DNA from: Sinomonas mesophila
GTDB lineage: Bacteria; Actinomycetota; Actinomycetes; Actinomycetales; Micrococcaceae
Length of the DNA stretch: 64,000 nt
Direction: 5' to 3'
Assembly: GCF_001999765.1 (NCBI RefSeq)
Contig: NZ_KV908327.1
Location: forward strand, 62,384-126,383
In this document: piece by piece, positions 52,890-61,592 of the stretch
How positions within the stretch are numbered: position 1 is the stretch's first letter
Layout of the letters: each line of letters starts with the position of its first letter
The notes under the pieces: generated by a model
Databases searched by the model: none
Told to the model about the DNA's origin: nothing
What the model saw: the letters and a program-made list of their open reading frames with translations, nothing else
Translations under genes and position numbers: made by a program

Positions 52890-53442
52890 CCGGCAGCCCC
52901 CGCCGCCCGAGCAGGATCCGGAGGCCGACCCCGAATCGGTGGCGCGGGCGATCCTCCTGCGCCAGCTCACCCTCGGCCCGAGGACTCGCCTGCAGCTCGA
53001 GCGGAAGCTCCGCGACCGCAACGTCCCGCAGGGGCTCGCCGTCGCTCTCCTGGACCGCTTCGAGGAGGCCGGGCTCGTCGACGACGCCGAGTTCGCGCGC
53101 CATTGGGTGCTGAGCCGGGGACCGGGGAAGTCCCTGGCCAGGTCCGCCCTGCGGCGCGAGCTCGGCGAGAAGGGAATCCGCGGGGAGACGGCGGAGGCCG
53201 CCCTCGCGGAGCTGGGCCAGGACGCCGAGGAGGAGGCCGCGCGCCGTCTGCTCGAGCGGCGGGTTCGGCACGTCGATCCCGACGACCCGGCCGCGCGGGA
53301 CAGGGAGCTGCGCCGCCTCGTCGGGGTGCTCGCCCGCAAGGGGCACTCCCCGGGCAGCGCCTTCCGCCTCGCGGCGGAAGTCCTCGAGGCGGCGACCGGC
53401 CAGAGCACCGAGCATGTCGCGGACTTCTCCGACGAGGACTGA
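52876..53442 (+). CDS. recX: Regulatory protein RecX
   Basis: 188-residue RecX, which inhibits RecA filaments. Three-helix repeats are visible: [40 protein letters not shown] and the later [20 protein letters not shown] region. The TTG start at 52876, overlapping recA by 14 bases behind GAAGG, is provisional; the first ~20 residues are Pro/Asp-rich and not conserved. Co-transcribed with recA. Confidence 0.92.
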   Translation: MTATDRQPPPPEQDPEADPESVARAILLRQLTLGPRTRLQLERKLRDRNVPQGLAVALLDRFEEAGLVDDAEFARHWVLSRGPGKSLARSALRRELGEKGIRGETAEAALAELGQDAEEEAARRLLERRVRHVDPDDPAARDRELRRLVGVLARKGHSPGSAFRLAAEVLEAATGQSTEHVADFSDED

Positions 53443-53513
53443 CGGCCCTGGCTGGGGATTGGCGAGCGGGGCTGATGTGGCCTGTGGGGTAGACGGGGCA
53501 GGAGTGCTGCATC

Positions 53514-53519
53514 GATACT
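53514..53519 (+). promoter_or_regulatory. -10 box of leaderless promoter for the cell-wall hydrolase
   Basis: GATACT ends 7 bases before the ATG at 53527. Confidence 0.45.
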
Positions 53520-53526
53520 CCTGATC

Positions 53527-54903
53527 ATGTGCGCCCACCGAGCCTCCTGCCCGCCTCGGGCGCGGGGGATGGCCCCCTTGCTCGGCGCAGTTCTGGGCTG
53601 GTCGCTTGCCCTGGGCATGCTTGTGCCGGCCGCCTCCGCCGAGGATGCGCCGCCTTCGGGCTTCCCCACGTGGGCCGAGGTCGAGGCGGCGAAGGGCAGC
53701 GCCGACGCGACGCGCGCCCAGGTCGAGCGGATCACGGGCCTCCTCCGCTCTGTCGAGACGGCCGCGGCGGAGGCCTCGCAGGCTGCCGTGGGCGCGGCTG
53801 CCGCCCACGCGAAGGCCGAGCAGGCCGTGCGCGAGCAGCAGGCCATCGTCGAACCGCTAGCCCGGGAGCGCGAGCAGCGCGTCGGCGAGCGGGAGGCGGG
53901 CCGCCGGGCCGCCGGCCGTATCGCGTCGACGGCCTACAAGGGGGGCTCGACGGCGGGCGCCCTCGATGCCCTCGCCGTCCTCGGAGACCCTGACGGGCTC
54001 AGCCGGCTCGGCACCCTCGAGATCCTGGGCAACAGGGCGGCTCACACCCTGGCCGCCTACCACGCGGCGGCCAACACTGCCTCGGCGGCCGAGGGCCAGT
54101 CCCGCGCGGCCGAGGAGGAGCTCTCACGCCTCTCCGCGGAGGCCAGCGAACGGCTCGCGGCGGCCCAGTCCGCCCAGCGGAACGCCCAGGACGCCGTGGC
54201 CAGGACCGAGGGCCAGGCGGCCACGCTCCGAGCGCAGCTCGCCGAGCTCGACGCGACGGCGGCTGCCGTCGAGGCCGGACACCGGGAGGGGCAGGACGCG
54301 CTGGCTGCCTATGCCGCCGTGCAGGAGGCGAAGCGCCGCGCCGCCGAGGAGGCAGCCGCCAGGGCGGCCGCCGAGGCCCAGACCGGGTCCGCCGCGCCGC
54401 CCGCACACGGAACCCCGGGCGCTGCTGGCGCTGGGCCCGCTCCCGGCGCGCCGGCCCAGGCACCGCCGGTTCAGGCCCCAGAACCCAACGTTCCGGCACC
54501 GCAGGAGCCGGCACCTGCGCCAACACCGCCGCCAGTCCCGGCCCCGCCGCCCCTGCCGCCGCCGGCGGCGAGCCCCGGCGTCGGCGGCGTCGTGAACGAC
54601 CCCGCCGGGGCGAAGGCGTACGCCGCCGCCCAGCTTCCCGCCTATGGCTGGGGCGGGGGAGAGTACGCATGCCTCGTCTCCCTCTGGACCCGTGAGTCGA
54701 AGTGGCTCACGGACGCGACCAACCCGTACAGCGGCGCCTACGGCATCCCGCAGGCCCTCCCGCCCTCGAAGTACGCGACGGCCGGTCCCGACTGGCTCAC
54801 GAACTACCGGACACAGATCACCTGGGGCCTCGGCTACATCAGGAGCCGCTACGGCAGCCCGTGCGCGGCGTGGGCCCATTCCGAGAGCCGCGGCTGGTAT
54901 TGA
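53527..54903 (+). CDS. Secreted coiled-coil protein with lytic-transglycosylase-like C-terminus
   Basis: 458 residues. A signal peptide (hydrophobic GAVLGWSLALGMLVP, cleavage after AASA near residue 38) precedes a long Ala/Glu coiled coil (about 50-285) like those of NlpC/P60 and RipA-type wall hydrolases. A Pro/Ala-rich linker follows (about 295-352). The last ~100 residues hold YACLVSLWTRESKWLTDATN and GAYGIPQALPPSKYATAGPD, the lysozyme-like fold of aggregation-promoting-factor/resuscitation-type enzymes with Glu in RESKW as probable acid. It likely cleaves peptidoglycan at the septum (inference). Confidence 0.85.
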   Translation: MCAHRASCPPRARGMAPLLGAVLGWSLALGMLVPAASAEDAPPSGFPTWAEVEAAKGSADATRAQVERITGLLRSVETAAAEASQAAVGAAAAHAKAEQAVREQQAIVEPLAREREQRVGEREAGRRAAGRIASTAYKGGSTAGALDALAVLGDPDGLSRLGTLEILGNRAAHTLAAYHAAANTASAAEGQSRAAEEELSRLSAEASERLAAAQSAQRNAQDAVARTEGQAATLRAQLAELDATAAAVEAGHREGQDALAAYAAVQEAKRRAAEEAAARAAAEAQTGSAAPPAHGTPGAAGAGPAPGAPAQAPPVQAPEPNVPAPQEPAPAPTPPPVPAPPPLPPPAASPGVGGVVNDPAGAKAYAAAQLPAYGWGGGEYACLVSLWTRESKWLTDATNPYSGAYGIPQALPPSKYATAGPDWLTNYRTQITWGLGYIRSRYGSPCAAWAHSESRGWY

Positions 54904-54911
54904 CTCCCGGG

Positions 54912-54917
54912 TACCCT
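54912..54917 (+). promoter_or_regulatory. -10 box of leaderless promoter for miaB
   Basis: TACCCT ends 6 bases before the GTG at 54924. Confidence 0.5.
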
Positions 54918-54923
54918 TGATGG

Positions 54924-56480
54924 GTGAGTTCCACGATCGACGAGAGCACCGCCCGCGCCCTGGGCGGCACCCCGGCCCAGCCGCGCAGCTACGAGGTACG
55001 CACGTTCGGCTGCCAGATGAATGTCCACGACTCCGAGCGCATGTCCGGCCTGCTCGAGGAGGCCGGCTACGTGCGCGCCGAGGGCGGGGCTGAGCCGGAC
55101 GTCGTCGTCTTCAACACGTGTGCCGTCCGCGAGAACGCGGACAACCGCCTGTACGGCCACCTCGGCCAGCTGCGCCCGGTCAAGGAGCGCCACCCGGGGA
55201 TGCAGATCGCCGTCGGAGGCTGCCTCGCCCAGAAGGACCGCGACACGATCCTCGCCAAGGCCCCGTGGGTCGACGCGGTGTTCGGCACGCACAACGTCGG
55301 CGCCCTCCCGGCGCTCCTCGAGCGGGCCCGGCACAACGAGGCCGCCCAGCTCGAGATCCTCGAGTCCCTCGAGGTCTTCCCGTCGACCCTCCCGACCAAG
55401 CGGGACTCCGCCTACAGCGGCTGGGTGTCCATCTCGGTCGGCTGCAACAACACGTGCACGTTCTGCATCGTCCCGAGCCTGCGCGGCAAGGAGCGGGACC
55501 GCCGGCCCGGGGACATCCTCGCCGAAGTGCAGGCCCTCGTGGACGACGGCGCGATCGAGGTCACGCTCCTCGGCCAGAACGTCAACTCCTACGGCGTCGA
55601 ATTCGGCGATCGCCTCGCCTTCGGCAAGCTCCTGCGCGCGTGCGGCGCGATCGAAGGCCTCGAGCGCGTGCGCTTCACGAGCCCCCACCCGGCGGCCTTC
55701 ACCGACGACGTCATCGAGGCCATGGCCGAGACGCCCAACGTCATGCCCCAGCTGCACATGCCGCTCCAGTCGGGCTCGGACCGGATCCTGCGCGAGATGC
55801 GCCGCTCCTACCGGTCCACCAAGTTCCTCGGGATCCTCGACCGCGTTCGGGCTGCGATCCCGCACGCCGCGATCACGACCGACATCATCGTGGGCTTCCC
55901 CGGCGAGACCGAGGAGGACTTCCAGGCGACCCTCGACGTCGTCGAGCGCTCCCGCTTCGCGAGCGCCTTCACCTTCCAGTACTCCAAGCGCCCCGGGACG
56001 CCCGCGGCGGACCTGCCGGACCAGCTGCCCAAGGCCGTGGTCCAGGAGCGCTACGAGCGCCTCATCGCGCTCCAGGACCGGATCGCGGCAGAGGAGAACG
56101 CCCGTCAGGTCGGCCGCACGATCGAGGTCATGGCCACTGCACAGGCCGGCCGCAAGGCGGGGGAGACCCACCGCCTCTCGGGCCGCGCCCGCGACAACCG
56201 CCTCGTCCACTTCAGCGTGCCGGAGGGAGCCGAGGCGCCCCGCCCCGGCGACCTCGTGACCGTGGCCGTGACGGCAGCGGCACCGTTCCACCTCATCGCG
56301 GACCCCGCTGGCCGGGACGAGTACGCCCTGCGCCGCTCGCGCGCCGGCGACGCGTGGGACCGCGCTCAGGCCGAGTCGTGCGGCGTGCCCGCGGCGCCGG
56401 CTGGCTCCGCCGGGGCCAGCGTCCAGGGCGGCCGCGGCGTGAGCCTCGGCATGCCCACGCTCCCCGTCCGCGCGCGCTAG
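54924..56480 (+). CDS. miaB: tRNA-2-methylthio-N6-dimethylallyladenosine synthase
   Basis: 518-residue radical-SAM methylthiotransferase acting on i6A37 of tRNA. The N-terminal cluster cysteines are in FGCQMN (Cys30), FNTCAVREN and GGCLAQ; the radical-SAM motif is CNNTCTFC. The TRAM domain lies near 375-440. An extra C-terminal tail of ~60 residues follows TRAM. miaA, which makes its i6A substrate, follows after 3 bases. Confidence 0.96.
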   Translation: MSSTIDESTARALGGTPAQPRSYEVRTFGCQMNVHDSERMSGLLEEAGYVRAEGGAEPDVVVFNTCAVRENADNRLYGHLGQLRPVKERHPGMQIAVGGCLAQKDRDTILAKAPWVDAVFGTHNVGALPALLERARHNEAAQLEILESLEVFPSTLPTKRDSAYSGWVSISVGCNNTCTFCIVPSLRGKERDRRPGDILAEVQALVDDGAIEVTLLGQNVNSYGVEFGDRLAFGKLLRACGAIEGLERVRFTSPHPAAFTDDVIEAMAETPNVMPQLHMPLQSGSDRILREMRRSYRSTKFLGILDRVRAAIPHAAITTDIIVGFPGETEEDFQATLDVVERSRFASAFTFQYSKRPGTPAADLPDQLPKAVVQERYERLIALQDRIAAEENARQVGRTIEVMATAQAGRKAGETHRLSGRARDNRLVHFSVPEGAEAPRPGDLVTVAVTAAAPFHLIADPAGRDEYALRRSRAGDAWDRAQAESCGVPAAPAGSAGASVQGGRGVSLGMPTLPVRAR

Positions 56481-56483
56481 CCC

Positions 56484-57572
56484 GTGCCGCACCAGCACAC
56501 CACGTCCGACGGCGGCGACGGCGACGGCGGCGACGGCGCCCTGGCCACCCCGGCCGCCGGGACCGCGCCCAGGACCGTCCCCGGCGACCCGCGCCCGCCG
56601 GTGATCGCCGTCGTCGGGCCCACGGGCTCGGGCAAGTCGGATCTCGCGGTCGGGCTCGCGCTGGCCCTCGGCGGCGAGGTGGTCAACGCCGACGCGCTCC
56701 AGTTCTACCGGGGCATGGACATCGGCACGGCCAAGATCACGCCCGAGGAGCGGCACGGCGTGCCGCACCACCTCCTCGACGTCCTCGACGTGCGCGAGGA
56801 GGCCAGCGTCTCGGCGTTCCAGGGCTGGGCCCGCGAGGCCATCGCCGACATCCATGCCCGCGGGCGGCGGGCCATCCTCGCTGGCGGCTCGGGCCTCTAC
56901 GTGCGCGCGGCCCTCGACGTCCTCGAGTTCCCGGGCACCGACCGGGCCGTCCGGGCCCGGCTCGAGGACGAGGCCGAACGGCTCGGGCCCGGGCCGCTGC
57001 GAGCACGCCTGCGCGAGGTCGACCCGGTCTCGGCGGAGCGCCTTGGCGATCTGCGACGGGTCATCCGCGCCCTCGAGGTCCACGAGCTCACGGGGCGGCC
57101 GTTCAGCTCCTTCATGCCCGAGCGGCAGTACGCCGCCCCGGCGGTCCAGATCGGCCTCGACCTCGACCGGTCCGCCCTGCACGCCCGGCTCGCCGCCCGC
57201 GTGCACCGCATGGTCGACGCCGGCCTGGCCGCCGAGGTCGAGCGGCTCGCCGCGGCGGGGCTCCGGGAGGGCAGGACGGCGTCGCGGGCGCTCGGCTACG
57301 GCCAGTTCCTGCGCGTCCTCGACGGGGAGTCCACCGCCGAGCAGGCTGCGGAGGAGACGATCGTGGCGACCAGGCAGTTCGCCCGCCGTCAGCTCACGTG
57401 GTTCCGCGCCGACCCCCGCGTGCACTGGCTCGACGCCCTGGCGCCGGACACGCTCGGGCGGGCGCTCGCCGTCGTGCGCGCCGCCGACGACGCCCAGCGC
57501 GAGGCCGCCCAGCTCCCGTCCGCCCAGCTCCCGTCCGGCCAGCGCGAGGCTCCCGGTAGGCTGGGCGCATGA
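56484..57572 (+). CDS. miaA: tRNA dimethylallyltransferase
   Basis: 362-residue enzyme adding a dimethylallyl group to A37 of tRNA. P-loop [11 protein letters not shown], the [17 protein letters not shown] block and [14 protein letters not shown] region are diagnostic. The N-terminus has ~35 extra Gly/Asp-rich residues and the C-terminus a tandem [10 protein letters not shown] tail from a 15-base repeat. The GTG start is 3 bases after miaB. The stop overlaps the dapF ATG. Confidence 0.95.
   Translation: MPHQHTTSDGGDGDGGDGALATPAAGTAPRTVPGDPRPPVIAVVGPTGSGKSDLAVGLALALGGEVVNADALQFYRGMDIGTAKITPEERHGVPHHLLDVLDVREEASVSAFQGWAREAIADIHARGRRAILAGGSGLYVRAALDVLEFPGTDRAVRARLEDEAERLGPGPLRARLREVDPVSAERLGDLRRVIRALEVHELTGRPFSSFMPERQYAAPAVQIGLDLDRSALHARLAARVHRMVDAGLAAEVERLAAAGLREGRTASRALGYGQFLRVLDGESTAEQAAEETIVATRQFARRQLTWFRADPRVHWLDALAPDTLGRALAVVRAADDAQREAAQLPSAQLPSGQREAPGRLGA
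57557..57562 (+). promoter_or_regulatory. -10 box of leaderless promoter for dapF inside miaA
   Basis: TAGGCT ends 6 bases before the dapF ATG at 57569, so dapF can be transcribed apart from miaA. Confidence 0.5.
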
Positions 57573-58537
57573 GCTCTCCCGCCGCGACCTCCTCGCCGTC
57601 CACCGCACCCGCACGCCGCGCCGCCGTCCTCGCGCAGCTCGCCGGCCTGCCGTTCGCGAAGGGCCACGGCACCGGGAACGACTTCGTCCTCGTCGCGGAC
57701 CCCGCGGGCGAGCGCGTCCTCGGCGAGGCCGAGGCGGCCGCCCTGTGCGACCGCCACCTCGGCATCGGGGCCGATGGTCTCATCCGCGCGATCCGCTCCG
57801 CGGAGCTCCCCGAGGGCCGCGCGGTCCTCGCCGAGGATCCCGCGGCGGAATGGTTCATGGACTACCGCAACGCGGACGGCTCGTTGTCCGAGATGTGCGG
57901 CAACGGTGTGCGGGCGTTCGTCGCGTTCCTGATCGACCGGGGCCTCGTCGAGCTCGCCCCGGGCGAGGTCCTCGCGATCGGCACGCGGGCGGGCGTCAAG
58001 CGCATCGAGCGGCGCGACGGCGGCTTCGCGGTGGACATGGGCCCGTGGGAGTTCATCTTCCCCGCCCAGGCAGTGGCCGACGCCGGCGACTCGCTCGTCA
58101 CGGCCGTGGGCCTCGACGTCCCGCGCCCGGCCCTCAGCGTGAGCATGGGCAACCCGCACACGGTCGTCGCCCTCGCCGCGGACGCGGAGCTGGCCGGGCT
58201 CGGCCTGCACACGGCGCCCGCCGTCGACCCCGTGCCCCCGCACGGGACCAACGTCGAGTTCGTCGTCCCCGCCGAGCCGCTCGTCTCCGGCGGCGTCGGG
58301 ACCATCACGATGCGCGTTCACGAGCGCGGCGTCGGGGAGACCCAGTCGTGCGGGACGGGCGCGTGCGCCGCCGCCGTCGCCATCCGGCACTGGGCGGGCG
58401 CGGGCGCGCCCGACCGCTGGGACGTGCACGTTCCGGGCGGGACGGTCGGCGTCGCGTTCGTGCCCGGGCCCGAGGGCCGGGAGCACGTCGAGCTCTCCGG
58501 CCCTGCCGTCATCGTCGCCCACGGCACGCTCGGCTGA
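57569..58537 (+). CDS. dapF: Diaminopimelate epimerase
   Basis: 322-residue cofactor-independent epimerase converting LL- to meso-diaminopimelate for lysine and peptidoglycan. The two catalytic cysteines are in [11 protein letters not shown] and [24 protein letters not shown] opens the first domain. Longer than the E. coli enzyme because of an insertion near residues 85-105, common in actinobacteria. Faces a convergent VOC gene 23 bases away. Confidence 0.96.
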   Translation: MSSPAATSSPSTAPARRAAVLAQLAGLPFAKGHGTGNDFVLVADPAGERVLGEAEAAALCDRHLGIGADGLIRAIRSAELPEGRAVLAEDPAAEWFMDYRNADGSLSEMCGNGVRAFVAFLIDRGLVELAPGEVLAIGTRAGVKRIERRDGGFAVDMGPWEFIFPAQAVADAGDSLVTAVGLDVPRPALSVSMGNPHTVVALAADAELAGLGLHTAPAVDPVPPHGTNVEFVVPAEPLVSGGVGTITMRVHERGVGETQSCGTGACAAAVAIRHWAGAGAPDRWDVHVPGGTVGVAFVPGPEGREHVELSGPAVIVAHGTLG

Positions 58538-58560
58538 GTCTCGGCCCAGGGGCCGGGCCC

Positions 58561-58896
58561 TCAGCCCTCGACGAGCCCGAAGGGGTTCCCGTCCGAGTCC
58601 TTCACGCTCGCGACGAGCCGCCCGCCGCCCACGTCGCGCGGCTCGGCCAGGACCTCGGCGCCCGCCGCCACGAGCCCCTCGAGCGCGCTCCGCAGGTCCT
58701 CGACCGCCCAGTACGCCACGGGACCCGTGTGACCCGCCCGGTGGCCGCTCGGGTCGAGGCCCACCTCGACGGAGTCCGTCTTGAATCCGACGTAGTACGG
58801 CTCGTCCACATACGGCTCGGCGCCCAGCAGGGTCGAGTACAGGGCCTTCGCGGACGCGAGGTCGGAGACGGGGATGGCGATGTTGTTCAGACGCAT
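58561..58896 (-). CDS. VOC family (glyoxalase-like) protein
   Basis: 111 residues of the vicinal-oxygen-chelate superfamily. Two beta-alpha-beta-beta-beta units are visible: LNNIAIPVSDLASAKALYST and the second beginning GPVAYWAVEDLRSALEGLV, ending SVKDSDGNPFGLVEG. Possible metal ligands are few, so it may be a binding or lyase-type protein with unknown ligand. AAGGAG lies 7 bases before the ATG. Confidence 0.87.
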   Translation of the reverse strand: MRLNNIAIPVSDLASAKALYSTLLGAEPYVDEPYYVGFKTDSVEVGLDPSGHRAGHTGPVAYWAVEDLRSALEGLVAAGAEVLAEPRDVGGGRLVASVKDSDGNPFGLVEG

Positions 58897-58991
58897 GGAC
58901 TGCTCCTTCTCACCTTGGCAATGCTCGGCACGGTTCCCGTCTTAGTACGGATCCCCGTCGAGGGGAAGGAGCGGGCACGGACTCGGGCGCG

Positions 58992-59609
58992 TCAGCCCCT
59001 GCGGGTGACCCGGAGCACGCGGAAGCCCTTCGACGTTGCCGGCCGGTCGACGTCGTACGCGTCGCCGAGCTCCCCGGCGAGCCACCGGGACAGGGAGTCC
59101 GCGCCGAGGTTCTTCTGCACGACGAGCCACGCCTCGCCGCCGATCTCGAGCCGCGGCAGCCACAGCAGGAGCAGCTCGTGGAGGGCCTGCTTGCCGATCC
59201 GGATGGGCGGGTTCGACCAGATCGTCGCGAACCGCAGGGAGGGGTCGAGGTCCTCGGGCAGGGATGCGCGGACGTTGCCGAGCCCCGCGAGCCGCGCATT
59301 CTCCTGGGTCAGTGCGAGGCTGCGCGTGTTGACATCCACGGCGTACACGTGCGCGCCCGGGGAGCGCAGCGCGAGGGTCAGGGCGATCGGGCCCCAGCCG
59401 CAGCCGATGTCCAGCAGGTTGCCCTCCGGCGCCGGGTCCGGGGCCTCCGCGAGCAGCACGGCCGTGCCCTTGTCGACGCCGTCGGGGCTGAAGATGCCGG
59501 CTGACGTGCGCAGTGTCAGCTCGCGCCCGTCAAGCACGACGGCGAGCGGCCGCCTGACGTCGGGAACGCCCGGCTCGGCGTTGAAGTAGTGCGCTGGCTC
59601 CATAGGCAT
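58992..59609 (-). CDS. Class I SAM-dependent methyltransferase, RsmC-like
   Basis: 205-residue methyltransferase. Motif I LLDIGCGWGPIALTLAL binds SAM; SNPPIRIGKQALHEL is the NPP catalytic motif of N-methyltransferases that modify RNA bases or protein amides. It resembles the C-terminal half of RsmC (16S rRNA m2G) and actinobacterial single-domain relatives. ATG 59609 or 59603; neither has a clear ribosome site. It diverges from the hflX leader. Confidence 0.9.
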   Translation of the reverse strand: MPMEPAHYFNAEPGVPDVRRPLAVVLDGRELTLRTSAGIFSPDGVDKGTAVLLAEAPDPAPEGNLLDIGCGWGPIALTLALRSPGAHVYAVDVNTRSLALTQENARLAGLGNVRASLPEDLDPSLRFATIWSNPPIRIGKQALHELLLLWLPRLEIGGEAWLVVQKNLGADSLSRWLAGELGDAYDVDRPATSKGFRVLRVTRRG

Positions 59610-59676
59610 CCAGCGTAGTGCCCACCTCTGGCGCGCCCCGACCGCGGGTCACGCCGGGCGGCCTCCGGGCGTCGGG

Positions 59677-59682
59677 TATACT
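59677..59682 (+). promoter_or_regulatory. -10 box of the hflX leader
   Basis: TATACT, near-consensus, ends 7 bases before the ATG of a five-codon ORF at 59690, the same spacing as at leaderless genes in this window. Confidence 0.65.
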
Positions 59683-59689
59683 CGAACGC

Positions 59690-59707
59690 ATGTTCCTGTT
59701 CACCTGA
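59690..59707 (+). CDS. Leaderless five-codon upstream ORF (MFLFT) in the hflX leader
   Basis: ATG TTC CTG TTC ACC TGA begins at the predicted first base of the hflX transcript. Its frame differs from hflX. A ribosome could load on it without a Shine-Dalgarno site. It is a candidate leader peptide controlling hflX through ribosome position. Confidence 0.5.
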   Translation: MFLFT

Positions 59708-59948
59708 CGCCGCTGCGTCCCTCTGCGACGCCGCCGCGTGGCCCGCCGCGCCGCCCTTGAGGCCGCGCCGCCGCCCCAGGTCCCCGCGCTCCGATGCCCC
59801 TTCCGGCAGCGCACCAGAACACTCTCCCAGGAGCATTCGCGTGACACCGCATCCCACTGACGGGGTCTCTCCACAGACCCCTTCGTCTGACCATGCCGGC
59901 GCCGGGCGCCCGCACTATTCTGGAACTGTATCCGCCGCTAAGGAGACC
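59708..59948 (+). promoter_or_regulatory. Long hflX leader with a terminator-like hairpin
   Basis: About 240 bases between the mini-ORF and hflX. GGGGTCT (59862-59868) pairs with AGACCCC (59875-59881), loop 6, followed by TTCGTCT: a weak intrinsic-terminator shape about 70 bases before hflX. AAGGAG at 59940-59945 is the hflX ribosome site. An in-frame GTG at 59841 behind CAGGAG could extend HflX by 36 residues. Confidence 0.5.
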
Positions 59949-61592
59949 ATGACCGACAACCAGCACGACCCGCGCGTCCCGTCCGACGGCAGCGCCGCCC
60001 AGGACCTCAGCCCGGCCGACATCCAGGCCGTCATCGACCGCATCCTCGCCAAGGAGGAGGCCGCGGCGGCGAAGGGGGCCGGGCGGCCCGACCGCAATGT
60101 GTCCCCGGACGACGGCTCGTCCTCGGACGACGGCACAGCCGCCGGGAGCGCCCGCCGGGGAGGCGTCGGCGGCCGCGCCCTCGCGATCTCCGACCTCGAG
60201 ACCGAGCACGGCGAGTACGACGGCGAGCAGCGGGACCTCGACGAGCGGCGCGCCCTGCGCCGTGTCGCCGGCCTCTCGACCGAGCTCGAGGACGTCACCG
60301 AGGTCGAGTACCGGCAGCTGCGCCTCGAGCGCGTCGTGCTCGCGGGACTGTGGACCGAGGGCACCCTCGAGGACTCCGAGAACTCGCTGCGGGAGCTCGC
60401 CGCGCTCGCCGAGACCGCGGGCTCGGAGGTGCTCGACGGCGTCGTGCAGCGGCGCCTCAAGCCGGACCCGGGCACGTTCGTCGGCTCGGGCAAGGCGCTT
60501 GAGCTGCGGGACATCGTCGCCGCCACCGGCGCCGACACCGTGATCGTGGACTCCGAGCTCGCCCCGTCGCAGCGCCGCGGCCTCGAGGACATCGTCAAGG
60601 TCAAGGTCATCGACCGGACCGCGCTCATCCTCGACATCTTCGCCCAGCACGCCAAGAGCCGCGAGGGCAAAGCACAGGTCGAGCTCGCCCAGCTCGAGTA
60701 CCTGCTCCCGCGCCTGCGCGGCTGGGGCGAGTCGATGTCCCGCCAGGCCGGCGGCCGGGTCGGCGCCGCAGGCGGCGGCATCGGCTCCCGCGGCCCCGGC
60801 GAGACCAAGATCGAGCTCGACCGGCGCCGGATCCGCACGCGCATGGCCAAGCTGCGGCGCGAGATCGCGGGGATGAAGCCCGCACGCGAGACGAAGCGGG
60901 CGAACCGCAAGCGCAACGAGGTGCCCTCGGTAGCGATCGCCGGGTACACGAACGCCGGCAAGTCCTCGCTCCTGAACCGGCTCACGGATGCGGGCGTGCT
61001 CGTCGAGAACGCCCTCTTCGCGACCCTCGACCCGACCGTGCGCCGGGCCGAGACGCCGGATGGGCTCCCGTACACGCTCGCCGACACGGTCGGGTTCGTC
61101 CGCTCGCTGCCCACGCAGCTCGTCGAGGCGTTCCGGTCCACGCTCGAGGAGGTCGCCGACGCGGACCTCATCCTGCACGTCGTCGACGTCTCTCACCCGG
61201 ACCCCGAGGGGCAGATCGCGGCCGTGCGCAAGGTGTTCGCCGAGGTCGACGCGCGCAAGGTGCCCGAGATCATCGTGCTGAACAAGGCCGACGCCGCCGA
61301 CCCGTTCGTGCTCGAGCGGCTGCGGCAGCGCGAGCGGAACCATGTCGTGGTCTCGGCCCGCACCGGCGCCGGGATCGCGCAGCTGCGGCAGGCGATCAGC
61401 GCGGCGATCCCGCGCCCCGACGTCGTCCTGACCCTCCTCGTGCCCTACAGCCGCGGCGACGTGCTCAACCGGCTGCACGAGTCGAGCGCCGAGATCCGCT
61501 CGATCGAGCACGCCGAGGACGGAACGCGCGTCGAGGCCGTGGTCCGCGAGGAGATGGCCGCCGAGCTCGCGCCGTTCACCGTCGATGGCTGA
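59949..61592 (+). CDS. hflX: GTPase HflX
   Basis: 547-residue ribosome-associated GTPase that splits stalled 70S ribosomes and, in several actinobacteria and Firmicutes, adds tolerance to macrolides/lincosamides. The N-terminal HflX domain (about 110-330) ends in GGIGSRGPGETKIELDRRRI; the G domain has GYTNAGKSSLLN, DTVGFVRSLP and NKAD. An acidic Ala-rich N-terminal extension of ~100 residues precedes it. ATG 59949 follows AAGGAG. dinG overlaps its last 8 bases. Confidence 0.96.
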   Translation: MTDNQHDPRVPSDGSAAQDLSPADIQAVIDRILAKEEAAAAKGAGRPDRNVSPDDGSSSDDGTAAGSARRGGVGGRALAISDLETEHGEYDGEQRDLDERRALRRVAGLSTELEDVTEVEYRQLRLERVVLAGLWTEGTLEDSENSLRELAALAETAGSEVLDGVVQRRLKPDPGTFVGSGKALELRDIVAATGADTVIVDSELAPSQRRGLEDIVKVKVIDRTALILDIFAQHAKSREGKAQVELAQLEYLLPRLRGWGESMSRQAGGRVGAAGGGIGSRGPGETKIELDRRRIRTRMAKLRREIAGMKPARETKRANRKRNEVPSVAIAGYTNAGKSSLLNRLTDAGVLVENALFATLDPTVRRAETPDGLPYTLADTVGFVRSLPTQLVEAFRSTLEEVADADLILHVVDVSHPDPEGQIAAVRKVFAEVDARKVPEIIVLNKADAADPFVLERLRQRERNHVVVSARTGAGIAQLRQAISAAIPRPDVVLTLLVPYSRGDVLNRLHESSAEIRSIEHAEDGTRVEAVVREEMAAELAPFTVDG

